Assembly (NCBI RefSeq): GCF_016785085.1
Contig: NZ_JAENHO010000002.1
Span: 496,001 to 560,000 of the forward strand
Direction of reading: 5' to 3'
Source: Paractinoplanes lichenicola
GTDB taxonomy: Bacteria > Actinomycetota > Actinomycetes > Mycobacteriales > Micromonosporaceae
Length of the DNA stretch: 64,000 nucleotides
Part shown: in pieces, positions 41,712-51,017 of the stretch
Position numbering within the stretch: the first letter of the stretch is position 1
Layout: every line of letters starts with the position of its first letter
The notes under the pieces: model-generated
Told to the model about the DNA's origin: nothing
Database searches by the model: none
What the model saw: the letters and a program-made list of their open reading frames with translations, nothing else
Program-made: the position numbers and the translations under genes

Positions 41712-43667
41712 TCAGTCGACCTCGGCCACCGCCTGCGCGAACTGCGCCGAGTACAACCGCGCGTAGGCCCCACCGGCCGCGATCAGCGACTCGTGGGTGC
41801 CCTGTTCGACGATGGACCCGTTCTCCATCACCAGGATCACGTCGGCGTCGCGGATCGTCGACAAGCGGTGGGCGATCACGAACGACGTGCGGTTCTCGCG
41901 CAGCGTCGCCATCGCCCGTTGGATCAGCACCTCCGTACGGGTGTCGACCGAGCTCGTGGCCTCGTCGAGGATCAGGATCGACGGCTCGGCCAGGAATGCG
42001 CGGGCGATCGTGATCAGCTGCTTCTGGCCGGCGCTGACGTTCGAGCCCTCCTCGTCGATCACCGTGTCGTAGCCGTCGGGCAGTGTGCGGCAGAACGCGT
42101 CGACGTGGGCCGCCTCGGCCGCCGCCTGCACCGCGGTCATGTCGAACGAGTCGGCCCCGTACGCGATGTTCTCCGCGATCGTGCCGCCGAACAGCCACGT
42201 GTCCTGCAGCACCATCCCGATCTCCTCGCGCAGCTGTTCGCGCGGCATCGTGGCGATGTCGACCCCGTCGAGCAGGATCCGCCCCGAGTCGACGTCGTAG
42301 AAGCGCATCAGCAGGTTGACCAGCGTGGTCTTGCCCGCACCGGTCGGCCCGACGATGGCCACGGTCTGACCGGGCGCGACGGACAGCGACAGGCCGGAGA
42401 TGAGCGGCTTGTCGGGAACATAGCGGAACGAGACGTCGTCGAAGACGATCTCACCCCGTACGGGAGGAAGGTCCTTGACTGCGGGATCGGGCGACTGCTC
42501 GGGCGCGTCGAGCAGGGCGAACACCCGCTCGGCGGAGGCGACACCCGACTGGATCAGGTTGGCCATCGAGGCGACCTGGGTCAGCGGCTGGCTGAACTGC
42601 CGCGAATACTGGATGAAGGCCTGCACCTCGCCCAGCGACAACGACCCCGAGGCCACCCGCAGGCCACCGACCACGGCCACCAGCACGTAGTTCAGGTTGC
42701 TGATGAACATCATGGCCGGCTGGATCAGGCCGCTGATGAACTGGGCGCGGAACGACGACGCGTACAGCTTATCGTTGTGCTCCTGGAAGACGGCCGAGGC
42801 CTCGTCCTGCCGGCCGAACACCTTGACCAGCGAGTGCCCGGTGAACATCTCCTCGATGTGCCCGTTGAGCCGGCCCGTGGTGGCCCATTGCGCGACGAAG
42901 TTGGGCTGCGAGCGCTTGCCGACGGCGGTGGTCACGAAGAACGACACCGGCACCGTGACCAGCGCGATCAGGGCGAGCAGGGGAGAGATCCAGAACATCG
43001 CCCCGAGCACCCCGACGATCATCAGCAGCGACGTGATGAGCTGCGCGAACGTCTGTTGCAGGGTCTGCGCGATGTTGTCGGTGTCGTTGGTGGCCCGGCT
43101 CAGCACCTCGCCGCGGGGCTGCTGGTCGAAATACGACAGGGGCAGCCGGGACAGCTTCGCCTCGACCTCCTGCCGCAGGTGATAGACCGCCCGCTGCACC
43201 ACGGTGGCGGTGATCCGGCCCTGCAGGATGCCGAACAGCCAGGCGAACACGTAGACGATCGCGACCCAGGCCAGCACCCGGGCCAGCTGGTCGAAGTCGA
43301 TGCCCCGGCCCGGCGTGAAGTCGAGCGCCGAGAGCAGGTCGGCCTGGGTGTTCTCGCCCCGGGCGCGGAGGGCCCCGATCACATCGTTCTTGGTTTCCCC
43401 GGGCGAGAACATCTGCCCGATCACGCCGCGGAAGATCACGTCGGTGGCGTGGCCGAGCAGGTAGGGGCCGATCACGGACAGGGCGACGCTGACCGCGCCG
43501 GCCAGCATCACGAAGCCGACCAGCACCCGCTGCGGTTTGAGCCGGCGCAGCAACCGCAGGGTCGAGCCCTTGAAGTCCTGCAGTTTCTCGGTCGGGGCGG
43601 GCCCGGCCATCATCCGGACGGCGGGCGGTCCACCCACCGGCGGTCCGGGTCGACGAGGCGCGGTCAT
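41712..43667 (-). CDS. ABC exporter, fused permease-ATPase (second half-transporter)
   Basis: A 651-residue half-transporter with six helices (about 45-345) and an ATPase domain with Walker A GPTGAGKTTLVNLL, signature NVSAGQKQLITIARAF, Walker B ILILDEATSSVDTRTE and switch HRLSTIRDAD. The N-terminus is Pro-rich. Its start overlaps the stop of the other half-transporter (ATGA), so they form a heterodimeric exporter, probably for drugs or lipids. Both ATP sites look complete in this subunit, including Glu after Walker B (DEATS). Confidence 0.94.
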   Translation of the reverse strand: MTAPRRPGPPVGGPPAVRMMAGPAPTEKLQDFKGSTLRLLRRLKPQRVLVGFVMLAGAVSVALSVIGPYLLGHATDVIFRGVIGQMFSPGETKNDVIGALRARGENTQADLLSALDFTPGRGIDFDQLARVLAWVAIVYVFAWLFGILQGRITATVVQRAVYHLRQEVEAKLSRLPLSYFDQQPRGEVLSRATNDTDNIAQTLQQTFAQLITSLLMIVGVLGAMFWISPLLALIALVTVPVSFFVTTAVGKRSQPNFVAQWATTGRLNGHIEEMFTGHSLVKVFGRQDEASAVFQEHNDKLYASSFRAQFISGLIQPAMMFISNLNYVLVAVVGGLRVASGSLSLGEVQAFIQYSRQFSQPLTQVASMANLIQSGVASAERVFALLDAPEQSPDPAVKDLPPVRGEIVFDDVSFRYVPDKPLISGLSLSVAPGQTVAIVGPTGAGKTTLVNLLMRFYDVDSGRILLDGVDIATMPREQLREEIGMVLQDTWLFGGTIAENIAYGADSFDMTAVQAAAEAAHVDAFCRTLPDGYDTVIDEEGSNVSAGQKQLITIARAFLAEPSILILDEATSSVDTRTEVLIQRAMATLRENRTSFVIAHRLSTIRDADVILVMENGSIVEQGTHESLIAAGGAYARLYSAQFAQAVAEVD

Positions 43668-45400
43668 GCGGTGGCCTCCTGAGCCGTGAGCTGCGAAAGA
43701 ACGATTTCCCGGTACGTGGCGTTGGTGTCCATGAGCTCGGCATGAGTGCCGGTGCCGGCCACCCGGCCGTCGTCGAGCACCACGATCCGGTCGGCGTCGC
43801 GGATCGTGCTGACCCGCTGGGCCACGATCACCACGGTGGCGTCGGCGATGTGGTCGGTCAGCGCGGCCCGCAGCGCGGCGTCGGTGGCGTAGTCGAGCGC
43901 CGAGAACGAGTCGTCGAACAGGTAGATCTCGGGCCGGTGCACGAGCACCCGGGCGATCGCGAGCCGTTGCCGCTGGCCGCCCGACACGTTCGTGCCGCCC
44001 TGGGCGATCGGGGCGTCGAGCCCGCCCTCCATGCGCTCGACGAAGTCACGGGCCTGGGCCACCTCGAGCGCCTGCCACAGCTCCTCGTCGGTCGCGTCGG
44101 GGTTGCCGTACCGCAGGTTGGAAGCCACCGTGCCGGTGAACAGGTAGGGCCGCTGCGGCACCAGGCCGACCAGCCGGGACAGCAGGCCCGGGTCGAGCTC
44201 GCGCACGTCGACGCCGTCCACCAGCACCTGGCCGCCGGTCGCGTCGAACAGCCGCGGCACCAGGTTGAGCAGCGTGGTCTTGCCGCTGCCGGTGCTGCCG
44301 ATGATCGCGGTGACCTCGCGCGGCCGGGCCGTCAGGCCGATCCCGCACAGCACCGGCGACTCGGCGCCGGGGTAGTGGAAGTCGACGTCGCGCAGGTCGA
44401 GCCGGCCGTGCTGGGTGACCTCGGTGACGGGCCGGGCCGGCGGGGCGACGCTCGACTCCGTGTCCAGCACCTCCTCGATCCGCTCGGCGCAGACCTCGGC
44501 CCGCGGGATCATCACGAACATGAAGGTCGCCATCATGATCGACATGAGGATCTGCATGAGGTAGCTGAGGAACGCGGTGAGCGCGCCGATCTGCATCGCG
44601 CCGGAGTCGATGCGGTGGCCGCCGAACCAGAGCACGGCGACGCTGGACAGGTTCACGATCAGCATCACGCTCGGGAACATCAGCGCCATCAGCTTGCCGG
44701 CCTTGAGCGACACGTCGGTCAGCTCGTCGTTCGAGACCTCGTAGCGCTCCTGCTCGCGCTCGTCGCGGACGAACGCGCGGATCACCCGGATGCCGGTGAT
44801 CTGCTCGCGCATGACCTGGTTGACCCGGTCGATCCGCTTCTGCATCGAGCGGAACAGCGGCCGCATCCGCACGATGATCAGCGCCACCACGGTGACCAGG
44901 ATCGGGACGATGACCAGCAGCAGGCCCGAGAGCGGCACGTCCTGCCGCAGGGCCAGCACGATGCCGCCGACGCACATGATCGGCGCCGAGACCATCAGCG
45001 TGAAGGTCATCAGCACGAGCATCTGGATCTGCTGGACGTCGTTCGTGGTGCGGGTGATCAGCGAGGGGGCGCCGAACTGCCCGACCTCGCGGGCCGAGAA
45101 CTCCTGCACCCGCGAGAAGATCGAGCCCCGCACGTCGCGTCCGACCGCCATGGCCGTACGGGCGCCGAAGTAGACCGCGACGATCTGGGTGGCGATCTGG
45201 CCCACGGTCACGGCGAGCATCCAGCCGCCGATCTGCATGACGTAGCCCGTGTCGCCCTTGACCACGCCGTTGTCGATGATGTCGGCGTTGAGCGTGGGCA
45301 GATAGAGCGTGGCCAGGGTCTGCAGGAACTGGAAGAGCACGACGAGCGTGATGTCTCGCCGGTAGGGCGGTAGATGTTTCCTGAGTAGCTGGATGAGCAC
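43664..45400 (-). CDS. ABC exporter, fused permease-ATPase (first half-transporter)
   Basis: A 578-residue half-transporter. TM domain about 1-310, then ATPase with Walker A GSTGSGKTTLLNLV, signature NVSGGQRQRLAIARVL, Walker B EIYLFDDSFSALD and H-loop position AQRVSTIRDAD. Two substitutions stand out: the catalytic Glu after Walker B is Asp (FDDSFSA) and the switch His is Gln (AQRVS). This is the degenerate site typical of heterodimeric exporters (TM287/288-like), paired with the consensus subunit downstream. The GTG at 45400 shares one base with the TetR stop (TAGTG). Confidence 0.93.
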   Translation of the reverse strand: MLIQLLRKHLPPYRRDITLVVLFQFLQTLATLYLPTLNADIIDNGVVKGDTGYVMQIGGWMLAVTVGQIATQIVAVYFGARTAMAVGRDVRGSIFSRVQEFSAREVGQFGAPSLITRTTNDVQQIQMLVLMTFTLMVSAPIMCVGGIVLALRQDVPLSGLLLVIVPILVTVVALIIVRMRPLFRSMQKRIDRVNQVMREQITGIRVIRAFVRDEREQERYEVSNDELTDVSLKAGKLMALMFPSVMLIVNLSSVAVLWFGGHRIDSGAMQIGALTAFLSYLMQILMSIMMATFMFVMIPRAEVCAERIEEVLDTESSVAPPARPVTEVTQHGRLDLRDVDFHYPGAESPVLCGIGLTARPREVTAIIGSTGSGKTTLLNLVPRLFDATGGQVLVDGVDVRELDPGLLSRLVGLVPQRPYLFTGTVASNLRYGNPDATDEELWQALEVAQARDFVERMEGGLDAPIAQGGTNVSGGQRQRLAIARVLVHRPEIYLFDDSFSALDYATDAALRAALTDHIADATVVIVAQRVSTIRDADRIVVLDDGRVAGTGTHAELMDTNATYREIVLSQLTAQEATA

Positions 45401-45993
45401 TAGTGGGTCCCCCGTCGGATGAGCAGTCCGTCGAGCAGCAGGGATACCGTGTCCTCGCCGCTGAAGTTGTCCGGGTCGCCGAACGGCCCGTACGTGTTGG
45501 CGCCGCAGAAGAGCAGCAGCAGTGAGGCCACCGCCGCCGGTGGCCGGCGCAGTTCCTCCGCGCCCGGCGTGATGACCTCGGTGAGCGCCGTGTGCAGCCG
45601 CTCCCGGTTCGCGACCATGTGGGCCGGTGCGTCGCCGGTCATCACCAGCTTGCGCGCGGCCGTCATGATCTGTGCGTTCTCCGCGAACCGGGCGTGCAGC
45701 AGTTCGGCCGCCCGCACGAGCCGGTCGCGCAGCGGGGCCGACCGGTCGATCGCGGCCAGCGCGTCGACAGTCGGCTGGGCGTCCAGCGCCTTGATCACCG
45801 AGCACACGACCAGCGACGTCTTCGTCTCGAAGACCCCGAAGATCGTGCCCTCGGCGACGCCGGCGGCCTGGGCGATCTGCCGGGTGCTGACGTCGACCCC
45901 GTGCTCGTGCAGCAACGGGATCGTGGCGGCGATCAAGGCCTCGCGCCGCTCCTCGGGCGCGAGCGCGGGCACACGCCGTCGTTTGTTCTCCAC
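45400..45993 (-). CDS. TetR family regulator of the exporter
   Basis: A 197-residue repressor. The HTH is REALIAATIPLLHEHGVDVS, then TRQIAQAAGVAEGTIFGVFE, with a helical ligand-binding half. The GTG at 45993 is preferred; an upstream GTG at 46023 would place the start inside the operator. The regulator is the first gene of the operon and is translated into the exporter genes through TAGTG, so it presumably represses its own operon until a transported compound binds. Confidence 0.9.
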   Translation of the reverse strand: MENKRRRVPALAPEERREALIAATIPLLHEHGVDVSTRQIAQAAGVAEGTIFGVFETKTSLVVCSVIKALDAQPTVDALAAIDRSAPLRDRLVRAAELLHARFAENAQIMTAARKLVMTGDAPAHMVANRERLHTALTEVITPGAEELRRPPAAVASLLLLFCGANTYGPFGDPDNFSGEDTVSLLLDGLLIRRGTH

Positions 45994-46008
45994 GTCCGAC
46001 CACTCTAA

Positions 46009-46026
46009 TGAGCGAGCACTCACTCA
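46009..46026. promoter_or_regulatory. TetR operator candidate
   Basis: TGAGCGAGCACTCACTCA is an 18-bp near-palindrome (two mismatched pairs plus the centre) of the TGAGTGAG-type bound by many actinobacterial TetR repressors of exporters. It lies 16-33 bases upstream of the chosen TetR start. A second short palindrome, TGACATTTGTCA (46032-46043), overlaps the start of the divergent GGDEF-EAL gene. Confidence 0.65.
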
Positions 46027-46042
46027 GCCACTGACATTTGTC

Positions 46043-48325
46043 ATGACCCCCGAAAGACTCAGGTTGCAGAACGGTGAGCCGATCGAGGCGCCCGTGCGGA
46101 ATGTCGAGATGGACGATCACACTGCCGAGTACTGGGCGCGCCAGCTGCGCATCGGGGCCGGCATCGCGGCCGTGGTCACCGCGATCGGCGGCGCCCGCAT
46201 CGCGATGGGCTGGGACCCGCTGGACCGGTGGTGGCTGATCCCGGTGGCGCTGGCCGTACTGGCCCAGCTGGCCCTGTTCTCGCTGCCGTGGAGCCGGCTG
46301 GTGCGCGACGGGCGCACCAAACGCTGGCTGGTGGCCTGGTGGTTCGGCGAGCTGCCGGTGATGCTGCTGTTCGGCTGGGTCGACCCCGACGGCTGGATGC
46401 TCTATCTGCCCGCCGCGGTGCTGCTGCTGGTCACGGCGGCCGCCCTCTGGTCACCCCGCTTCGTCATCGGCCTCGGCGTGATGGCGATCGGTGGCTACGC
46501 CGTCCTGCTCCCGGTCCGCGCGGGTACCACCGCCGGCACCACCTTCGTGCTCGTCGCGATGATGGCCTGCGTGGTCGGCCTGACCGCGATCTACGCGAAG
46601 AGCCGGCGCTGGCTCGACGACCGCCGCCAGGCCACCGAGCACCGCGCCGAGACGATGCTGGCCGCCTCGGCCGACGCGGTGATCGCCATCGGGCCGGACA
46701 CCACGATCCGGTACGCCAACGAGTCCGTCGGGCAGCTCCTCGGCTTCGAGGCCGCCGCGATGGTCGGCAACCGGCTCAACGAGCTGCTGCCCGACGAGCG
46801 CCGGGTCCTGGCCGGCACGTTCCTGGACGATCTGCTGGCCCTGCCGACCGGGCAGAGCAGGCGGGCCGAGTCGCAGCTGCGCAACGCGGAGGGCGAGTGG
46901 GTCTACCTCGACGTGCTCGCCACCAACTGGATGGACGACCCGGACATCGAGGCCGTCGTGGTGAGCCTGCGCGACATCGGCGCCCGCCGCGCGCTCGAGG
47001 ACAAGCTGCACCTGCAGGCGTACACGGACTCGCTGACCGGCATGCCCAACCGCGCCCTGTTCCGGCGGCGGCTGGAGGAGGCCGTGTCGGCCCCCGGCGG
47101 CAACCCGGTCACCGTGCTGCTGCTCGACCTCGACGACTTCAAGCTGGTGAACGACAACCTGGGGCACAGCGCGGGCGACGACCTGCTCTCGACGATCGCC
47201 GGTCGGCTGCGCCGGCACGTACGCCCCTCCGACGTGCTCGCTCGCCTCGGCGGCGACGAGTTCGCGATCCTCATGCACGACCTCGAACCGGGTGACGCCG
47301 CCGCGCTGGCCGAGCGGCTGGTCCGCACGATCCGCGAACCGATCCGCCTGGCCAGCCGCGACGTCACCTGCTCACTGAGCATCGGCATCGCCACCTCGAC
47401 CGCGTACGGGGAGAACGGCTCCTCGGCCGACCACCTGCTGGGCAACGCCGACCTGGCGATGTACGCCGCCAAGCGGGCCGGCCGCAACGGCTACGCCGTC
47501 TTCGACCCGACCATGACGATGTCGGTGCTGGAGGAGGCGCAGCTGCGCAGCGACCTGGAGCACGGCCTCGAGCACGACGAGTTCCTGGTGCTCTATCAGC
47601 CGGTGGTCGACATGCAGACCCAGCGCGTCACCTCGGTCGAGGCGCTGGTGCGCTGGCAGCACCCGCGCGACGGGCTGCTCGGCCCCTATCACTTCATCGC
47701 CGCCGCCGAGGCCAACGGCCTGATCGTGCCGCTCGGCCGGTGGGTGCTGCGGGAGGCCTGCACCCAGCTCGCCCGTTGGCGGGCCGAGTCGCCGGCCGCG
47801 GCCGACCTCAAGATCAACGTCAACCTCTCGGCCCGGCAGTTCCAGTACGCGGGCCTGGTCGACGACGTCGCCGCCGCGCTCGCGGACGCCGGGGTCGACG
47901 CCGCCTCGCTCACCCTCGAGATCACCGAGTCGATGCTGATGGAGGACATCGAGACCGCCAAGCGCACCCTGCACGCGCTGCGCGGGCTGGGCGTACGCCT
48001 GGCCATCGACGACTTCGGCACCGGCTACTCGTCGCTCAGCTATCTCAAGCAGCTCCCGGTCGACGTCATCAAGATCGACAAGACGTTCGTCGACGACGTG
48101 CACATCGACGACGACGACGTGGCCCTGGTCGACGCCGTGGCCGGCCTCGGGCAGGCGCTCAAGATGCAGACCGTGGCCGAGGGTATCGAGACCGACGAGC
48201 AGTGGTCGACGCTGCGCAGCATCGGCATCGACCACGGGCAGGGCTACCTGTTCGGCAAGCCCGCGGCCCCGGCCGAGATCAACGCCCTGCTGGCCGGGGT
48301 GAGCGCCATCTCCGCCCACGGCTGA
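46043..48325 (+). CDS. GGDEF-EAL c-di-GMP turnover protein with PAS sensor
   Basis: A 760-residue membrane protein. About six helices (about 35-185) are followed by a PAS domain (about 210-330; ASADAVIAIGPDTTIRYANE), a GGDEF domain with an intact active-site motif (RLGGDEFAIL, 403-407) and an EAL domain with EAL at 533-535, DDFGTGYSSLSYLK and KIDKTFV. Both catalytic motifs are intact, so it may make and break c-di-GMP, with PAS or membrane signals deciding which. The start is uncertain: ATG 46043 or GTG 46094 (GAGG five bases upstream). The nearby riboswitch makes the Calx-beta gene a plausible output. Confidence 0.92.
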   Translation: MTPERLRLQNGEPIEAPVRNVEMDDHTAEYWARQLRIGAGIAAVVTAIGGARIAMGWDPLDRWWLIPVALAVLAQLALFSLPWSRLVRDGRTKRWLVAWWFGELPVMLLFGWVDPDGWMLYLPAAVLLLVTAAALWSPRFVIGLGVMAIGGYAVLLPVRAGTTAGTTFVLVAMMACVVGLTAIYAKSRRWLDDRRQATEHRAETMLAASADAVIAIGPDTTIRYANESVGQLLGFEAAAMVGNRLNELLPDERRVLAGTFLDDLLALPTGQSRRAESQLRNAEGEWVYLDVLATNWMDDPDIEAVVVSLRDIGARRALEDKLHLQAYTDSLTGMPNRALFRRRLEEAVSAPGGNPVTVLLLDLDDFKLVNDNLGHSAGDDLLSTIAGRLRRHVRPSDVLARLGGDEFAILMHDLEPGDAAALAERLVRTIREPIRLASRDVTCSLSIGIATSTAYGENGSSADHLLGNADLAMYAAKRAGRNGYAVFDPTMTMSVLEEAQLRSDLEHGLEHDEFLVLYQPVVDMQTQRVTSVEALVRWQHPRDGLLGPYHFIAAAEANGLIVPLGRWVLREACTQLARWRAESPAAADLKINVNLSARQFQYAGLVDDVAAALADAGVDAASLTLEITESMLMEDIETAKRTLHALRGLGVRLAIDDFGTGYSSLSYLKQLPVDVIKIDKTFVDDVHIDDDDVALVDAVAGLGQALKMQTVAEGIETDEQWSTLRSIGIDHGQGYLFGKPAAPAEINALLAGVSAISAHG

Positions 48326-48376
48326 ACCGCGAGCCCTCACCCAGCGTGTACCTGATGGCAGGTGTGTAATCCAGCG

Positions 48377-50047
48377 GTGAGGAAGTTCCCAGTGTCGGTC
48401 AACAAGCACGTACGCCGGATCGGCGGCGCGGTGGTCACCACCCTCGCCGCGCTCCTCGTCTTTCTCGCGCTGGTGGTCCCCGACCAGATCACCCGGCTCC
48501 CACCCGGCAACTTCTGGGGCACGGCGCTGGTCCGGGTGCCGATCGAGGGCCTGCTCGTGGCGGCCCTGCTGCTCGTGCTGCCGGCCCGGGCCCGCCGCGT
48601 CACGGCCACCGTGTTCGGCGTCCTGCTGGGCGCGCTGACCGTTCTGAAGATCATCGACATCGCGTTCTTCGCCGTGCTGGCCCGCGCGTTCGACCCGGTG
48701 CTCGACTGGATGCTGTTCAAGGACGGCTTCAACTTCCTCACCGACTCGGTGGGCAAGGGCGGCGCGATCGGGGTGGCCGCGGGCGGCGTCCTGCTGGCCG
48801 CGCTGACCCTGGTCGCGATGACCTTCTCCGTACGGCGTCTGGCCCGGCTGCTGCCCACGCATCCGCGCCTGGTCCGGGGCGGCGTGGTCACCCTCTCCGC
48901 GGCCTGGGTCACGCTCGCCGTCATGAGCTTCCAGCTCGTCGGCGGCATCCCGGTGGCCAGCCAGACCGCGACCGACCTGGCCCGCGACACGGTGCTGGCG
49001 GTCCCGCAAGACATCGAGGACCGCAAGAGCTTCGCCCGCGAGGTGCAGGACGACGACTTCCGCGACCTGCCGCAGGATCAGCTGCTGAGCGCGCTGCGCG
49101 GCAAGGACGTGATCATCGGGTTCGTCGAGAGCTACGGCCGCGACGCCGTCGAAAATCCCGCCTTCAACCAGCCCGTCGCCGACAAGCTGCGCACCGGGCA
49201 GCAGGAGCTCGCGGCCAAGGGCTTCCACGGCCGCAGCGGCTATCTGACCTCGCCCACGTTCGGCGGCGGCAGCTGGCTCGCGCACTCGACGTTCCTGTCC
49301 GGCCTCTGGGTCGACAACCAGAACCGCTACCGCAATCTGGTGGCCACCGACCGGCTCACGCTGACCTCGGCCTTCGGCAAAGCCGGCTTCCGTACGGTCG
49401 GGTTCGAGCCCGGCGTCACGTTCGCCTGGCCCGAGGGGCAGTTCTACGGCTACCAGCAGATCTACGACTCGCACACGCTGGGCTACCACGGCCCGATGCT
49501 GAGCTGGTCGACGATGCCCGACCAGTACGTGATGAAGAAGGTCCACGACTACGAGTTCGGCAAGGCCAAGCGCCCGCCGCTGCTGGCCGAGGTGACGCTG
49601 ACCTCCAGCCACACCCCGTGGACGCCGGTGCCGACCATGCTCCCGTGGGACAAGATCGGCGACGGCTCGGTCTACGGCCCCGAGGTGGCGGCCGCCGAGA
49701 GCCCGCAGCAGCTCTTCGCCGACGGCAAGAAGGTCAAGCAGGCGTACGCCGGGTCGATCGCCTACTCGATCGACAGCCTCATCTCGTACGTGCGGGATTT
49801 CGGCGACGACAATCTGGTGCTCGTGCTGCTCGGTGACCACCAGCCGGCCTCGGTCGTGGTCGGCACCAACTCGACCAAGGACGTGCCGATCTCGATCGTC
49901 GCCAAGGACCCGAAGGTGCTCGACCGGATCGGCTCCTGGGGCTGGACCGACGGGCTCACTCCCGCGCCCGACGCGCCACTGTGGCCGATGAACGAGTTCC
50001 GCGACAAGTTCCTCACCGCGTACAGCCCGCAGGGCGAGCCGCATTGA
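48377..50047 (+). CDS. LTA-synthase-like sulfatase/phosphatase-fold membrane enzyme
   Basis: A protein of about 556 residues. Four to five N-terminal helices are followed by an extracytoplasmic alkaline-phosphatase-superfamily domain. That domain has VIIGFVESYGRDAVENP (metal ligand Glu plus a Tyr/Ser region), SPTFGGGSWLAHSTFLSGLW (the expected nucleophile region), AEVTLTSSHTPWTP and VLVLLGDHQPAS (metal ligands Asp-His). The layout resembles lipoteichoic acid synthase and phosphoglycerol transferases, so it probably modifies a surface glycolipid or polymer. The start is ambiguous (GTG 48362 or 48377); TGTAAT 8 bases before 48377 suggests a leaderless transcript. Confidence 0.82.
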   Translation: MRKFPVSVNKHVRRIGGAVVTTLAALLVFLALVVPDQITRLPPGNFWGTALVRVPIEGLLVAALLLVLPARARRVTATVFGVLLGALTVLKIIDIAFFAVLARAFDPVLDWMLFKDGFNFLTDSVGKGGAIGVAAGGVLLAALTLVAMTFSVRRLARLLPTHPRLVRGGVVTLSAAWVTLAVMSFQLVGGIPVASQTATDLARDTVLAVPQDIEDRKSFAREVQDDDFRDLPQDQLLSALRGKDVIIGFVESYGRDAVENPAFNQPVADKLRTGQQELAAKGFHGRSGYLTSPTFGGGSWLAHSTFLSGLWVDNQNRYRNLVATDRLTLTSAFGKAGFRTVGFEPGVTFAWPEGQFYGYQQIYDSHTLGYHGPMLSWSTMPDQYVMKKVHDYEFGKAKRPPLLAEVTLTSSHTPWTPVPTMLPWDKIGDGSVYGPEVAAAESPQQLFADGKKVKQAYAGSIAYSIDSLISYVRDFGDDNLVLVLLGDHQPASVVVGTNSTKDVPISIVAKDPKVLDRIGSWGWTDGLTPAPDAPLWPMNEFRDKFLTAYSPQGEPH

Positions 50048-50174
50048 TCGGTTTCTTGACAACAAATCGACACGGATCTACTCGCGCGTAACTGACGTTC
50101 CGTAACCATCATCCGCTTAGATACCCGTCGGAGGCCGCGAGGGGGCGGCCCTCGAGGGTAAGCGGGGAACCGAA

Positions 50175-50954
50175 GTGGAAGAGCCGAGGCGACCGTCCCG
50201 AGCGGACAGTCTGAGGCTGACGAAAATGCCGGATGTGCGGCCGCGTGGGGGCGCGGCACCGCCACCCGCGACCGCGCCGCCGGCGCCGCCGCCGGCCCGG
50301 CGCCGGTCACGTAAGGGCTGGTGGGCGGCCAGTGGGCTGATCACCGCGGTGCTGCTGGCGGGCGGTCTCTACGTCGCCTATCGCGCGACGACGGAGAAGG
50401 CCGTGCCCGCGCCCAGCGTGCCGTCGCTGGCCGTGCCGACCGCCTCCGCCGTCGCGACCGAGGCGGTGCTGCCGCCGTCGGCACCGCCGAGCCGGGCCGT
50501 GGCGGCGCCGGTCACGAGTGTGCCCAAGTCATCACCCAAAGTGACAGCGGCCGCGAAGGCGAACCCGTCCGGGGCCAACCTCGCGCTGACCGGGGTCGTG
50601 GCCGCCAGCAGCATCGAGGCCCCGCATTTCGGGGCCGCCGAGGCCGTCGACGGCGACCCGGCGTCGCGCTGGTCGAGCGGCTTCGCCGAGCCGCAGTGGC
50701 TGCGGGTCGACCTGCGCGAGCGGCGCACGCTGACCGAGGTCAAGCTGGTCTGGGAGCACGCGCACGCGACCGCCTACCGGGTCGAGGTCTCGCTCGACGG
50801 CAAGACCTGGCGGCGGATCTTCGCCACGACCGCCGGCGCGGGCGGCACGGTCACGGTCGACGCGGGCGGAACCGTCGCGCGGTTCGTGCGGATGTACGGC
50901 ACCAAGCGGTCCAACCAGTACGGCTTCTCGCTGTGGGAGTTCGAGGTTCGCTGA
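50175..50954 (+). CDS. Membrane-anchored F5/8C (discoidin) domain protein
   Basis: A 259-residue protein. A Pro-rich cytosolic tail (PPATAPPAPPPARRRSRKG) precedes one transmembrane helix (GLITAVLLAGGLYVAY), an Ala/Pro/Ser-rich linker, and a C-terminal F5/8 type C domain (about 130-259). The domain has PHFGAAEAVDGDPASRWSSG, PQWLRVDLRERRTLTEVKL and SLWEFEVR. The domain usually binds carbohydrate or lipid. The GTG at 50175 is the likely start. It follows the LTA-synthase-like gene and ends at a strong terminator, so it may bind the polymer that enzyme makes. Confidence 0.82.
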   Translation: MEEPRRPSRADSLRLTKMPDVRPRGGAAPPPATAPPAPPPARRRSRKGWWAASGLITAVLLAGGLYVAYRATTEKAVPAPSVPSLAVPTASAVATEAVLPPSAPPSRAVAAPVTSVPKSSPKVTAAAKANPSGANLALTGVVAASSIEAPHFGAAEAVDGDPASRWSSGFAEPQWLRVDLRERRTLTEVKLVWEHAHATAYRVEVSLDGKTWRRIFATTAGAGGTVTVDAGGTVARFVRMYGTKRSNQYGFSLWEFEVR

Positions 50955-50965
50955 ATCCTGAAATG

Positions 50966-51000
50966 AGGCGCTCCCCGCAGGGAGCCTGCGGGGAGCGCCT
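50966..51000. terminator. Bidirectional terminator
   Basis: A perfect 14-bp stem (50966-50979 with 50987-51000) with a 7-base loop lies between convergent genes: 11 bases after the discoidin gene and 17 bases past the stop of the minus-strand secreted protein gene. The T-run is short on both sides (TT and CATTTC on the minus strand). Confidence 0.75.
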
Positions 51001-51017
51001 TGACGGTCGACTGGGAC

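Noticed and set aside
47372..50065. Minus-strand open frame of 897 codons opposite the GGDEF-EAL and LTA-synthase-like genes
   Set aside because: It spans two intact genes on the other strand and shows shadow-frame composition (His/Arg/Val-rich) without motifs.
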